From contig NZ_JAVBXD010000032.1 of assembly GCF_030756675.1 (NCBI RefSeq), forward strand, positions 1-58,878: DNA of 58,878 nt, written 5' to 3'. This document shows, one piece after another, positions 44,498 through 53,741 of this stretch. Under the pieces are notes generated by a model, which was not told the origin of the DNA, did no database searches, and saw nothing but the letters and a program-made list of their open reading frames with translations. The stretch comes from Bacillus multifaciens. GTDB taxonomy: Bacteria; Bacillota; Bacilli; Bacillales; Bacillaceae_G. A program made the translations under genes and the position numbers. Within the stretch, counting starts at the first letter, position 1; the number at the start of each line of letters is the position of its first letter.

Positions 44498-45895
44498 TTA
44501 GCCTCTTTTCCATCTCGTACCTTGTGGTGTATCTTCCAAAATAATGTTACGCTCTTTTAACTCATCGCGAATTTGATCAGATAGTGCAAAATCACGATTT
44601 TTACGAGCCTCAATACGTTTTTGGATTAACGCTTCAATTTCCTCGTCAAGCAATTCCTCTTTCGTTAATTCTAATCCTAAAATTCCAAATAGCATTTCAA
44701 ATTGCTTTACATACGCTTCAATTACCGCTTTTGATGTATGTTGTTCTAATAAATATTGATTTGCATGATTCGCTAAGTTGTATAACTCTGTTACGGCGTT
44801 TGCTGTATTAAAGTCATCATCCATTGCCTCTTCAAATGCAGCCTGGAATTTCTCCATCTCAGTTAACCACTTCTCATTGTGATCCGTTAAATCTGTACTG
44901 CTTTCCATACGATGCTTTAAGTTACCATAAGCCGTTTTAATACGATCTAATCCGTTGCTTGTATGTTGCAATAATTCTTCACTAAAATTAATTGGGTGGC
45001 GATAATGCACAGATAACATAAAGAAACGAATTAATTGCGGATCATACTGCTTAATAATATCGTGGACAAGAACAAAGTTCCCTAACGATTTAGACATTTT
45101 TTCATTATTAATATTAATATATCCATTGTGCATCCAGTAACGTGCAAATGTTTTTCCAGTTAATGCTTCTGATTGGGCAATTTCATTTTCATGATGCGGG
45201 AATGTTAAATCCTGACCACCAGCATGAATATCAATTGTATCACCTAAATACTTACGTGCCATTGCTGAGCATTCAATATGCCAACCTGGACGACCTTTCC
45301 CCCAAGGGCTATCCCAGAAGATTTCTCCTTCTTTCGCTGCTTTCCATAACGCAAAGTCAAGTGGATCTTGTTTCTTTTCTCCAACTTCTATGCGTGCACC
45401 ATGACGCAGGTCTGCAATTGGTTGATGTGATAATTTACCGTATCCTTCAAATTCCTTCGTTTTATAATACACATCTCCTTCAGACTCATATGCATATCCC
45501 TTAGCGACAAGCTCTTGAATAAATTCGATAATAATATCCATATTTTCCATTACACGAGGGTGAGCCGTTGCATGTTTGCAACCTAGTGCAGTTACGTCTT
45601 CAAAATATGCTTTAACAAAACGATCTGCAACTGTCGGAACATCTACTCCTAATTCATTGGCAACCTTAATCAATTTATCATCCACATCTGTGAAATTAGA
45701 TACATATTGAACATCATAACCACGGTGCTCCAAATAACGACGTACTGTATCAAACACAATCGGCGGTCTTCCATTCCCAATATGAATGTAATTGTATACA
45801 GTTGGTCCGCATACATACATTTTCACTTTATTTTCTTCTAAAGGAATAAACGCTTCTTTCTGACGCGTTAACGTATTATAAATGTGAATAGTCAT
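44498..45895 (-). CDS. cysS: cysteinyl-tRNA synthetase
   Basis: 465 aa class I synthetase. HIGH motif region [11 protein letters not shown], zinc ligands in [18 protein letters not shown] and [11 protein letters not shown], and KMSKS as [10 protein letters not shown]. It overlaps the end of cysE by 20 bases, so it is translationally coupled. The T-box upstream of cysE would raise expression when tRNA-Cys is uncharged. Confidence 0.97.
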   Translation of the reverse strand: MTIHIYNTLTRQKEAFIPLEENKVKMYVCGPTVYNYIHIGNGRPPIVFDTVRRYLEHRGYDVQYVSNFTDVDDKLIKVANELGVDVPTVADRFVKAYFEDVTALGCKHATAHPRVMENMDIIIEFIQELVAKGYAYESEGDVYYKTKEFEGYGKLSHQPIADLRHGARIEVGEKKQDPLDFALWKAAKEGEIFWDSPWGKGRPGWHIECSAMARKYLGDTIDIHAGGQDLTFPHHENEIAQSEALTGKTFARYWMHNGYININNEKMSKSLGNFVLVHDIIKQYDPQLIRFFMLSVHYRHPINFSEELLQHTSNGLDRIKTAYGNLKHRMESSTDLTDHNEKWLTEMEKFQAAFEEAMDDDFNTANAVTELYNLANHANQYLLEQHTSKAVIEAYVKQFEMLFGILGLELTKEELLDEEIEALIQKRIEARKNRDFALSDQIRDELKERNIILEDTPQGTRWKRG

Positions 45896-46541
45896 TTTTA
45901 TCCGTCCTTTCTGTTTTCAATACTAGTTGTTTTTTCAATTGTTCAAGCTCTTCTTCCATCGCTTTCAACTTATCAAAAATCGGATCTGGAAGATCACAAT
46001 GATTTAATTCCTGACCTACTTTTACGCCATTTTGAATCACGACACGACCAGGAATGCCTACAACTGTAGAATGCGCAGGCACTTCTTTCAGTACAACTGA
46101 ACCCGCACCGATTTTGGAATTTTCTCCAACTGTAATCGATCCAAGCACTTTCGCACCTGTCGCAATTAGCACATTATCTTTAATCGTTGGGTGTCGCTTT
46201 CCTTTTTCTTTTCCTGTACCACCTAACGTAACGCCTTGATAAATTGTCACGTTATCTCCAATTTCACACGTTTCTCCAATTACAACTCCCATACCATGAT
46301 CGATAAAAAACTTACGACCAATCGTTGCCCCTGGGTGAATTTCAATACCTGTAAAAAAACGACTTATTTGCGAGATACCACGTGCAAAAAAGAAAAATTT
46401 CCGTTTATAAAAGGCGTGCGCGATACGATGTGCCCAAATTGCATGCAATCCAGAGTAAGTTAAAATCACTTCGATATAACTTCTCGCTGCTGGATCCTGT
46501 TCAAAGACGACTTCAATATCCTCCCGAAGCCTCTTAAACAT
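45876..46541 (-). CDS. cysE: serine O-acetyltransferase
   Basis: 221 aa. N-terminal helical part ([20 protein letters not shown]) and a left-handed beta-helix of hexapeptide repeats ([22 protein letters not shown] in pieces). The catalytic His lies in FIDHGMG. It makes O-acetylserine for cysteine synthesis, so it is grouped functionally with cysS under T-box control. Confidence 0.96.
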   Translation of the reverse strand: MFKRLREDIEVVFEQDPAARSYIEVILTYSGLHAIWAHRIAHAFYKRKFFFFARGISQISRFFTGIEIHPGATIGRKFFIDHGMGVVIGETCEIGDNVTIYQGVTLGGTGKEKGKRHPTIKDNVLIATGAKVLGSITVGENSKIGAGSVVLKEVPAHSTVVGIPGRVVIQNGVKVGQELNHCDLPDPIFDKLKAMEEELEQLKKQLVLKTERTDKNDYSHL

Positions 46542-46595
46542 TTGTGTTCCCCCTTTTTATTTAAAGTGAAACTCCCCCATACCTTTAATGTATAG

Positions 46596-46872
46596 AAAAA
46601 GGCGTCTCTGTCTATAGACAGAGACGCCTTACTAGCGCGGTTCCACTCTGTTTAGGCCTAAAAAGACCTCAAACTCAAACATGATAACGGTTTATACCGC
46701 TTCTGCTTACTTTCACGTTTCCCGAAGTACATTCGGTGTTCAGCAGAAGACTCAAAGGGGCACTTCAAAAATCCGCTTTTAAACCACTTCCAGCCAAATG
46801 GTGGTTTTCTCTGTGAAAAGCATGATTTTCTACTTCTCCTTCTCGTCGCTTTTGTTTATTTCATTTTGGAGT
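46596..46872 (-). promoter_or_regulatory. T-box leader (cysteine) upstream of cysE-cysS
   Basis: The minus strand contains the T-box core AGAGTGGAACCGCGCTAG (46632-46649), which can pair as an antiterminator. It is followed by a terminator whose stem AAGGCGTCTCTGTCTAT is nearly fully paired before five Ts (46596-46630). In the stem I region, GAAGTGCCC offers a TGC cysteine specifier (46760-46762), agreeing with the downstream cysteine genes. The exact specifier register is inferred. Confidence 0.92.
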
Positions 46873-46878
46873 ATTTTT

Positions 46879-46907
46879 ATTATATTTCTAAATTCGTAAA
46901 ATGTTAA
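46879..46907 (-). promoter_or_regulatory. sigma-A promoter of the T-box cysE operon, overlapping the gltX stop
   Basis: TTAACA (46902-46907), a 17-base spacer and TATAAT (46879-46884) on the minus strand. The -35 overlaps the gltX stop codon. Transcription would begin about 46872, at the 5' edge of the T-box. Confidence 0.75.
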
Positions 46908-48361
46908 CCAATTACTTTACGAACACGATTTAAAACTTTTTCTTTTCCAAGAAGTGCAATTGCATTTGGAAGCTCCGGCCCATGTGTTTGGCCAGTCGTT
47001 GCAACACGAATTGGCATGAACAAGCCTTTTCCTTTTTGACCAGTTTGCTTTTGAACAGCTTTAATCGCTGCTTTAACTGCTGCAGGTTCTACTTCTTCTA
47101 GTGCTTCTAACTCTGCTGCAAATACGCGAAGAACTTCTGGTACTTGTTCACCTTTCAGTACCTCTTGTCCTTCTTCTTCGTAATCTACATGATCTTTAAA
47201 GAACATATCGGATAGCTCAACAATTTCAGCACCGAAACTCATTTGATCATGATATAGAGCAATCACATCGCGAATCCAAGCTAATTCTTGTTCACTTGGA
47301 TTTTCACTTACACGGCCAGCTTTCACTAAATGTGGTAAGCTTAATTCAACAACGCGATCTAAGTCTTGCTTTTTCATATATTGGTTGTTCATCCATTTTA
47401 ATTTTTGCGAATCAAATAACGCTGGTGATTTCGATAAACGAGCTGCATCGAACATTTCAATAAACTCATCTTTAGAGAAGACTTCCTCTTCCCCTACTGG
47501 TGACCAACCTAATAATGCGATAAAGTTAAAAATTGCTTCTGGAAGATATCCTAGCGCTTCATATTGTTCAATAAATTGAATAATTGATTCGTCGCGTTTA
47601 CTTAACTTTTTACGGCTTTCATTTACGATTAACGTCATATGACCAAATTGCGGTACATCCCAATCAAATGCTTCATAAATCATCATTTGTTTTGGTGTAT
47701 TCGAAATATGGTCATCACCACGAAGAACGTGCGAGATTTCCATAAAATGATCGTCTGCCGCTACCGCAAAGTTATAAGTTGGAATACCATCTTTCTTCAC
47801 GATAACAAAGTCACCGAAGTCATTTGAGTTAAAGGATACTTCACCTTTTACAATATCATTAAAAACATATTCACAGTTTTCAGGTACACGGAAACGAATG
47901 CTCGGAATGCGTCCTTCTTCCTCGAATTGTTTTACTTGTTCTTCTGTTAGTTCACGGTGATTACCTGCATAACGAGGTGTTTCACCACGAGCGATTTGCC
48001 CTTCACGTTCTGCTTCTAATTCTTCTTCTGTCATGTAGCATTTATAAGCTAAACCACGCTCAAGTAAATCTTCATATAAATTTTTATAAATATCTAAACG
48101 CTCCATTTGACGGTACGGACCGTATTCACCACCAACATCGACGCTTTCATCCCAGTCCATACCAAGCCATTTTAAGTACGTTAATTGGCTTTCTTCGCCG
48201 CCAGCAATATTACGCTTTACGTCTGTATCTTCAATACGGATAATAAATTTTCCGTTTTGACTACGAGCGAATAAATAGTTAAATAATGCCGTACGTGCAT
48301 TTCCGATATGTAAGTGTCCTGTTGGACTTGGCGCATAGCGCACTCTCACTTGCTTTTCCAT
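46904..48361 (-). CDS. gltX: glutamyl-tRNA synthetase
   Basis: 485 aa from [21 protein letters not shown] lies eight bases upstream, whereas the ATG ten codons earlier has no site. HIGH motif [10 protein letters not shown] and KMSKS-like KLSKRDES are present. In Bacillus it also charges tRNA-Gln with Glu for later amidation. It is followed directly by the cysE operon promoter. Confidence 0.97.
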   Translation of the reverse strand: MEKQVRVRYAPSPTGHLHIGNARTALFNYLFARSQNGKFIIRIEDTDVKRNIAGGEESQLTYLKWLGMDWDESVDVGGEYGPYRQMERLDIYKNLYEDLLERGLAYKCYMTEEELEAEREGQIARGETPRYAGNHRELTEEQVKQFEEEGRIPSIRFRVPENCEYVFNDIVKGEVSFNSNDFGDFVIVKKDGIPTYNFAVAADDHFMEISHVLRGDDHISNTPKQMMIYEAFDWDVPQFGHMTLIVNESRKKLSKRDESIIQFIEQYEALGYLPEAIFNFIALLGWSPVGEEEVFSKDEFIEMFDAARLSKSPALFDSQKLKWMNNQYMKKQDLDRVVELSLPHLVKAGRVSENPSEQELAWIRDVIALYHDQMSFGAEIVELSDMFFKDHVDYEEEGQEVLKGEQVPEVLRVFAAELEALEEVEPAAVKAAIKAVQKQTGQKGKGLFMPIRVATTGQTHGPELPNAIALLGKEKVLNRVRKVIG

Positions 48362-48450
48362 AATTGGTACACCTTCCATTCTTAATGTCAACAGATTCCT
48401 TAATTGTACACCAAAAAATTACGATTATCCATCTTACGAATTAAAAACAA

Positions 48451-48927
48451 CTATTTTTTCTGTAATAATACAATAGCCTGTGAAGCGATTCCTTCTTCTC
48501 GTCCTGTAAAACCTAATTTTTCTGTCGTCGTCGCTTTTACATTCACATTCTCGATGTCTGTTTGCAGCAGCTCACTGATTCTCACACGCATGCTTTCAAT
48601 GTGTGGTGCCATTTTGGGTTTTTGAGCAATAATTGTACAATCTAGATTTCCAAGTACATATCCTTGCTCTGTAACAAACTCCCACACCTTTTGCAAAAGC
48701 ACAGCTGAATCCGCATCCTTAAATGCAGGATCTGTATCTGGAAAGTGCTTACCGATATCTCCCGCAGCGATTGCTCCTAAACAGGCATCTGCAATTGTAT
48801 GTAAAAGAACATCAGCATCAGAGTGTCCAAGTAACCCTTTCTCATACGGAATTGTAATCCCACCAATAATTAATGGTCTTCCTTCTGCAAATGCATGCAC
48901 ATCAAAACCTTGTCCAATTCGAAACAT
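48451..48927 (-). CDS. ispF: 2-C-methyl-D-erythritol 2,4-cyclodiphosphate synthase
   Basis: 158 aa from ATG ([13 protein letters not shown]), with GGAGG eight bases upstream; a TTG two codons earlier is too close to the site. Metal ligands DVH, and HSDADVLLH, and GDIGKHFPD are intact. It is the fifth step of the MEP isoprenoid pathway and follows ispD after a gap holding a repeat. Confidence 0.96.
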   Translation of the reverse strand: MFRIGQGFDVHAFAEGRPLIIGGITIPYEKGLLGHSDADVLLHTIADACLGAIAAGDIGKHFPDTDPAFKDADSAVLLQKVWEFVTEQGYVLGNLDCTIIAQKPKMAPHIESMRVRISELLQTDIENVNVKATTTEKLGFTGREEGIASQAIVLLQKK

Positions 48928-48959
48928 TTCCAATTCCTCCTCAAACTACGCTAATAAAT

Positions 48960-49114
48960 TTTATCCCGCTCTAACGGGCAGTAAGACTCCCACCTCAAGA
49001 TTCTAAGAAAACAAAGAAGATAGGTGGGAGATAACCGCTCGTAAGAGCCCGATTGGTTCAACTAACCATCAGTGGGGATACCCCCCACTGATGGAAGTTT
49101 CACTTTATCCCGCT
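48960..49114 (+). repeat. intact structured intergenic repeat between ispD and ispF
   Basis: Two perfect stems: CTCCCACCT / AGGTGGGAG and CCATCAGTGGGG / CCCCACTGATGG. Both ends carry the direct repeat TTTATCCCGCT (48960-48970 and 49104-49114), so the unit is 144 bases. Related fragments occur elsewhere in the window. I recognise it as a frequent intergenic repeat of the B. cereus group (bcr-like), without assigning a number. Strand is arbitrary. Confidence 0.85.
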
Positions 49115-49143
49115 ATTTATGAACAGCTTCACATTATATTACT

Positions 49144-49170
49144 CGCACGGACATATAAAAGTCCGCGCGC
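49144..49170. other. short hairpin beside the repeat
   Basis: CGGAC / GTCCG with a loop of ATATAAAA, flanked by GC-rich bases. No T-run. It lies between the intact repeat and the ispD terminator; function unknown. Confidence 0.35.
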
Positions 49171-49193
49171 CAATTTTTCCACTCTATACACAG

Positions 49194-49219
49194 AAAAGCT
49201 CGGTAGCTACCGAGCTTTT
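49194..49219. terminator. terminator after ispD, perfect 26-base palindrome
   Basis: AAAAGCTCGGT, AGCT, ACCGAGCTTTT: an uninterrupted palindrome just after the ispD stop. The T-run is only four to five bases, so strength is moderate. Confidence 0.78.
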
Positions 49220-49233
49220 CCATTATAACATCG

Positions 49234-49917
49234 CTACTGTATTTGCAAAACTCGCAAGAAGCTTTCAGCAATCACTAAATCTTCAGGTGTTGTAACCTTA
49301 ATATTGTAATAGCTGCCTTCTACAACTCCTACCTCTTTAGAAAGACGCTCTACCAAGCTGGCATCGTCAGTCCCAAGAAAACCCGCCTGTTTTGCACTCT
49401 CATGCGCCCCTAACAAAATAGGAACATGAAACCCTTGCGGTGTTTGAACCGCTCGCAATTGGGAACGTTCTACTGTTTCAACAACAGCATCATGCATCAC
49501 TTTTTTAATTGTATCTTTCACAGGTACAGCACAAATAGAAGCACCTTTTTCTTTCGCCATTTGCAATACATCTTCAATCATCTTTTTCGTTACAAACGGA
49601 CGCGCCCCGTCGTGGACAAGTACATACTCTCCTTCTCTTACATACATAAGAGCATTATATACGCTATCCTGGCGTTCATTCCCGCCCTGAACAAATTGGA
49701 TATCTTTTTGAATATGATAAGTTTGAAAAAGTTCTTCGAAATAAGAACGCTCTCTCTCATTAATCGCTAAGATAATCTGTCTACATTGTTCATCTTTTTC
49801 AAAAGCCCGTAATGTATGAATAATAATAGGAGCATCATCAAGCTGCAAAAACAACTTATTTTTCCCCGCGCCCATACGCTTACCTTGTCCTGCTGCTGGA
49901 ATAATTAATGTATACAT
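49234..49917 (-). CDS. ispD: 2-C-methyl-D-erythritol 4-phosphate cytidylyltransferase
   Basis: 227 aa. The nucleotide-binding motif [18 protein letters not shown] starts the protein, and VHDGARPFV and AVPVKDTIK are typical. It makes CDP-ME in the MEP isoprenoid pathway. It lies 16 bases after the yacL-type gene, probably in the same transcript. Confidence 0.96.
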   Translation of the reverse strand: MYTLIIPAAGQGKRMGAGKNKLFLQLDDAPIIIHTLRAFEKDEQCRQIILAINERERSYFEELFQTYHIQKDIQFVQGGNERQDSVYNALMYVREGEYVLVHDGARPFVTKKMIEDVLQMAKEKGASICAVPVKDTIKKVMHDAVVETVERSQLRAVQTPQGFHVPILLGAHESAKQAGFLGTDDASLVERLSKEVGVVEGSYYNIKVTTPEDLVIAESFLRVLQIQ

Positions 49918-49933
49918 CGTCTTAGCCCTCTAC

Positions 49934-51034
49934 TTATAACGCTTTCTCTAACAATTTACGCTTTGCAAAGATCATACGGCCTGCAGATGTTTGCAATACA
50001 CTTGTAACAAGTACATCAAGTTGAGAACCAACATGCTCTCTACCATCTTCGACAACGATCATTGTACCATCATCTAAATAAGCAACACCTTGATTTTGCT
50101 CTTTCCCATCTTTCACGACATAAACCCTTAACTCTTCACCTGGAAGTACAACTGGCTTAATCGCATTTGCTAAATCATTAATATTTAAAACCGTCACACC
50201 TTGCAATTCAGAAACTTTATTTAAGTTAAAATCATTTGTAACAACAGTTCCGCCAGTTAATTTCGCTAGTTTCACAAGCTTACTATCGACTTCCTGAATG
50301 TCTTCGAAATCACCTTCATAAATTTCTACTGGAATAGGTAACTCTTTTTGAATACGATTTAAAATATCCAAACCTCTTCGTCCGCGATTACGCTTTAATG
50401 CATCCGAGGAATCAGCGATATGTTGTAATTCTTCTAACACGAATTGCGGAATGACAATTGTTCCTTCCAAAAATTTTGTTTGGCAAATGTCCGCAATACG
50501 ACCATCAATGATAACACTTGTATCTAGTATTTTCCAATCAGAAGTTGACTTTTCTACTTCCTCATTTTCATTGCTCGTATTTTTTTTCTTTCCTCCGCGT
50601 TGCGGCAATGTAAACAATCCTAACAACTCATTTCTCTTTTTAAACCCTACTTGGAATCCTAAGTAACCAAGTAATAGTGTGAAAAAGATTTGCAATACTG
50701 TACTAATGACTTGAATGGTAATTTCGCGAATCGGAATCAAGATCAAATACGCAACAATTAGCCCTGAAATTAATCCTAATGTTCCAAATAAAACATCTGT
50801 AACAGGTGCTTTTACAAGCGCTTCCTCAATATGTTTAATAAGCTGAACAATATAATCTACAAGCCAAAATGTTGTTAAAAATAAAATGATTGCACCAATA
50901 ATTGCACGAATATAAGAACCTTCAAGCCAAGGTACTGCACCTACACCCAACATATCAATCACTTTTGGAATAAGAAAAATCCCTAATGCTCCTCCAATAA
51001 CTAAAAAGAAAAGCTGTACGATTCGTTTTAACAT
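49934..51034 (-). CDS. yacL: membrane-anchored PIN/TRAM-domain protein (YacL type)
   Basis: 366 aa. About four membrane helices (first 135 residues), then a PIN nuclease-like domain ([41 protein letters not shown], with the acidic residues kept) and a C-terminal TRAM domain (GMxx-type stretch in [18 protein letters not shown]). The domain set suggests a membrane-associated RNA-binding or RNA-cutting protein; no confirmed substrate is known to me. Genes around it are disA and ispD. Confidence 0.88.
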   Translation of the reverse strand: MLKRIVQLFFLVIGGALGIFLIPKVIDMLGVGAVPWLEGSYIRAIIGAIILFLTTFWLVDYIVQLIKHIEEALVKAPVTDVLFGTLGLISGLIVAYLILIPIREITIQVISTVLQIFFTLLLGYLGFQVGFKKRNELLGLFTLPQRGGKKKNTSNENEEVEKSTSDWKILDTSVIIDGRIADICQTKFLEGTIVIPQFVLEELQHIADSSDALKRNRGRRGLDILNRIQKELPIPVEIYEGDFEDIQEVDSKLVKLAKLTGGTVVTNDFNLNKVSELQGVTVLNINDLANAIKPVVLPGEELRVYVVKDGKEQNQGVAYLDDGTMIVVEDGREHVGSQLDVLVTSVLQTSAGRMIFAKRKLLEKAL

Positions 51035-51067
51035 TCAACCACCTCCTACTCATTATTAACCATTACT

Positions 51068-51105
51068 TCGCCACTCAAAACGTCGAGTGCAAAAGTGGAC
51101 GTTTT
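51068..51105 (-). other. hairpin in the disA-yacL gap
   Basis: AACGTC / GACGTT surround CACTTTTGCACTC on the minus strand, preceded by eight As. It lacks a following T-run in this direction, so it is more likely a leader element of yacL; on the plus strand it would look like a terminator. Confidence 0.4.
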
Positions 51106-51193
51106 TTTTATGATTTGTTTTATTTACCAATATATCATATCATATATAAAAAATCTTTGAGTGTCGTTATATTATGAAATCAATGTAATATTC

Positions 51194-52267
51194 TTAATTG
51201 TGTCTGCTCATATACAAGTGTTCTTGAATTCGTTTTAAACCCTCTCGTATCTTTTTCGCCCGCACTTCTCCAATTCCTTCCACATCATCCAGTTCTGCAA
51301 TTGTTGCACGGCAAATTCCTTGTAAATTCTTAAAACGATTAATTAAATTTTCGATAATAAGAGGTGGAACTCTAGAAATTTTACTTGCAATTCGATACCC
51401 TCGCGGTGTAACGCTCTCTTCTAATTTCATTTGTCCGGAATATCCAAGGAGTTTTACCAAATCACTGTCTTCTAGAAGTTGGGCATTTGCAAGCTCTTGT
51501 AATTTTTTTAAAATTTGATAATGATCCTGTGTTTTTTCATGATAATAGTCTTTAATTAATAGTGCAGCTTCTGCTTCTACGTCAGCAATCAATTCTGTTA
51601 ACTGCAAACGAATAAGTCTTCCTTCTGTTCCCAACTCATGAATGTAACTAAAGATTTCATTTTTAATACGCAGCATCATTTCAACGCTATGCAATACATG
51701 TACAACTTCAGACATCGTAACGACTTCTTCAAATTCCAAAATACCAAGGTTTGTTATTCCTTCATTCCATACAGCCTTATACTTTTCTAATGTTTGAATT
51801 GCTTGATTTGCTTTTGTTAAAATAACCCCAATATCTTTTAATGTGTAACGTAAATTCCCTTGGTATAAAGTAATTACGTTTCGTCTTTGTGAAATAGCAA
51901 CAACAAGACTATTTGTTTGCTTCGCCACTCGCTCTGCTGTTCGGTGGCGCATACCTGTTTCAATAGAGTCAATAGTTGGATCTGGAACTAACTGTCCATT
52001 CGCAATTAAGATTTTACTCCCCGTTTCATTTAAAATCAGAGCTCCATCCATTTTTGCTAGTTCGTATAGACTAGCAGGAGAAAAGGCGCAATTAATATGA
52101 AATCCTCCATCAACAATACTTTTAATTTGTTCGTTGTATCCGAGTACAATAAGCCCACCCGTTTGTGCGCGAAGCACATTATCAATTCCTTCTCTTAACG
52201 GTGTCCCCGGTGCAACAAGCTGCAAAATATTAATAATACTTTTAGAACGTTGCTTGTGTTCTTCCAT
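51194..52267 (-). CDS. disA: DNA integrity scanning protein DisA, diadenylate cyclase
   Basis: 357 aa. The DAC domain (about 1-145) has MDGALIL and [13 protein letters not shown], which form the c-di-AMP catalytic site. A helical spine and a C-terminal helix-hairpin-helix DNA-binding domain ([21 protein letters not shown] in pieces) follow. DisA scans DNA and signals damage by reducing c-di-AMP, delaying sporulation. It is three bases after radA. Confidence 0.97.
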   Translation of the reverse strand: MEEHKQRSKSIINILQLVAPGTPLREGIDNVLRAQTGGLIVLGYNEQIKSIVDGGFHINCAFSPASLYELAKMDGALILNETGSKILIANGQLVPDPTIDSIETGMRHRTAERVAKQTNSLVVAISQRRNVITLYQGNLRYTLKDIGVILTKANQAIQTLEKYKAVWNEGITNLGILEFEEVVTMSEVVHVLHSVEMMLRIKNEIFSYIHELGTEGRLIRLQLTELIADVEAEAALLIKDYYHEKTQDHYQILKKLQELANAQLLEDSDLVKLLGYSGQMKLEESVTPRGYRIASKISRVPPLIIENLINRFKNLQGICRATIAELDDVEGIGEVRAKKIREGLKRIQEHLYMSRHN

Positions 52268-52270
52268 ATC

Positions 52271-53647
52271 TTATCCTCCTAGTGCAAATCGAAGAGCCTC
52301 TCCTATATTTGATACGCCAACTACTTCAATTCCTTCCGGAATCGTCCATCCACCCAAATTTTTCCTCGGGATAATTACACGTTGAAACCCTAATTTTGCC
52401 GCTTCTTGTACACGCTGTTCAATCCGAGAGACACGGCGAACTTCTCCAGTTAAGCCAACTTCACCAATAACGGCATCGCCTGGGGAAGTCGTTTTATCAC
52501 GAAAACTTGATGCAATGCTTATTGCAACTGCCAAATCCACTGCAGGTTCATCTAACTTGATTCCTCCAGCAACTTTTAAATAAGCATCTTGGTTTTGGAG
52601 CAATAACCCTGCTCTTTTTTCTAGCACTGCCATAATAAGAGAGACACGATTATGATCAATTCCCGTTGCCATTCTTCTTGGATTCCCGAAACTTGTAGGA
52701 GAAATTAATGCTTGTATTTCTACTAAAACAGGTCTTGTCCCTTCCATAGAGGCAACAACCGTTGACCCCGCAACACCCACAGGTCTTTCTTCTAGAAAGA
52801 TTTCAGAAGGATTTAACACTTCTGAAAGACCAAGTTCCTTCATTTCAAAAATCCCCATCTCATTGGTTGAACCGAAACGATTTTTTACTGCTCGTAAAAT
52901 TCGATATGTATGATGACGATCCCCTTCAAAATAAAGAACAGCATCCACCATATGTTCTAACATACGAGGACCGGCAATTGCTCCTTCTTTCGTTACATGA
53001 CCTACAATAAAAATCGGAATTCCTTTTGTTTTCGCAAGCTTCATCAATTCCGCTGTACATTCACGTACTTGTGCGACACTTCCCGGTGCTGAAGTTACTT
53101 CCGGTAAATGAATCGTTTGAATAGAATCAATTACAACAAATGATGGATTCATTTCATCTATATATACTGCAATTCGTTGTAAATCTGTTTCCGATACGAC
53201 AAATAAATTATCTCCATTTACATGAAGACGATCTGCTCGAAGTTTAATTTGTTTTGCGGATTCTTCACCCGATATATATAAGACATCATAAGAAAGGTCT
53301 GCTAGTTGTGATGATATCTGCAATAGCAATGTAGATTTCCCAATACCAGGATCCCCCCCTATAAGTACGAGAGAACCATCTACAATTCCTCCTCCAAGAA
53401 CCCGGTTAAATTCTTGAAATTTCGTTTCAATACGCGCTTCTGTTTTCGTTTCTACTTCTTTCAAACGACGAGGTTTCGTTACTTCAGTTTGAATTGCATT
53501 TGCATAATTAAGTCGACGCGATGATACAACTGGCTCCATCTCCTCGACTAGGGTATTCCACTGTCCACATCCCGGACACTTTCCCATGTACTTCGGTGAC
53601 TGATAACCACATTCTTGACATATAAATTTTGTTTTCTTTTTAGCCAT
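52271..53647 (-). CDS. radA: DNA repair protein RadA (Sms)
   Basis: 458 aa. N-terminal zinc finger ([21 protein letters not shown] in two pairs), RecA-like ATPase with Walker [11 protein letters not shown], the RadA-specific KNRFGST motif, and a C-terminal Lon-like domain. It is a branch-migration helicase in recombination. It is separated from clpC by a terminator and an 18-base palindrome, but is often still read through from the clpC operon. Confidence 0.96.
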   Translation of the reverse strand: MAKKKTKFICQECGYQSPKYMGKCPGCGQWNTLVEEMEPVVSSRRLNYANAIQTEVTKPRRLKEVETKTEARIETKFQEFNRVLGGGIVDGSLVLIGGDPGIGKSTLLLQISSQLADLSYDVLYISGEESAKQIKLRADRLHVNGDNLFVVSETDLQRIAVYIDEMNPSFVVIDSIQTIHLPEVTSAPGSVAQVRECTAELMKLAKTKGIPIFIVGHVTKEGAIAGPRMLEHMVDAVLYFEGDRHHTYRILRAVKNRFGSTNEMGIFEMKELGLSEVLNPSEIFLEERPVGVAGSTVVASMEGTRPVLVEIQALISPTSFGNPRRMATGIDHNRVSLIMAVLEKRAGLLLQNQDAYLKVAGGIKLDEPAVDLAVAISIASSFRDKTTSPGDAVIGEVGLTGEVRRVSRIEQRVQEAAKLGFQRVIIPRKNLGGWTIPEGIEVVGVSNIGEALRFALGG

Positions 53648-53687
53648 CGTTTTTTACACTTCACTTTCATGTGTAACAAAAGTATTT

Positions 53688-53705
53688 CTTTCTTGTACAA
53701 GAAAG
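53688..53705. other. 18-base perfect palindrome between clpC and radA
   Basis: CTTTCTTGTACAAGAAAG is a perfect inverted repeat immediately after the clpC terminator and about 40 bases before the radA ATG. It could be an operator or the T-tract side of an extended terminator structure. No regulator is identified. Confidence 0.45.
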
Positions 53706-53734
53706 AGGGCTATTGTTTAGCCCCCTTTTGTTTG
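53703..53734 (-). terminator. terminator after clpC
   Basis: AGGGGGCTA, AACAA, TAGCCCTCT on the minus strand, followed by TTCTTG. The stem is strong, the T-tract short; read-through to radA is plausible. Confidence 0.72.
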
Positions 53735-53741
53735 TCTATGT

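Noticed and set aside
45142-45504. 120-codon plus-strand frame inside cysS
   Set aside because: It is antisense to a conserved synthetase, with no ribosome site and no recognisable domain.
46563-46573. AAAGTGAAACT upstream of cysE as another copy of the 48960 repeat
   Set aside because: Only 11 bases match and the following sequence departs; it is likely chance in A/T-rich DNA.
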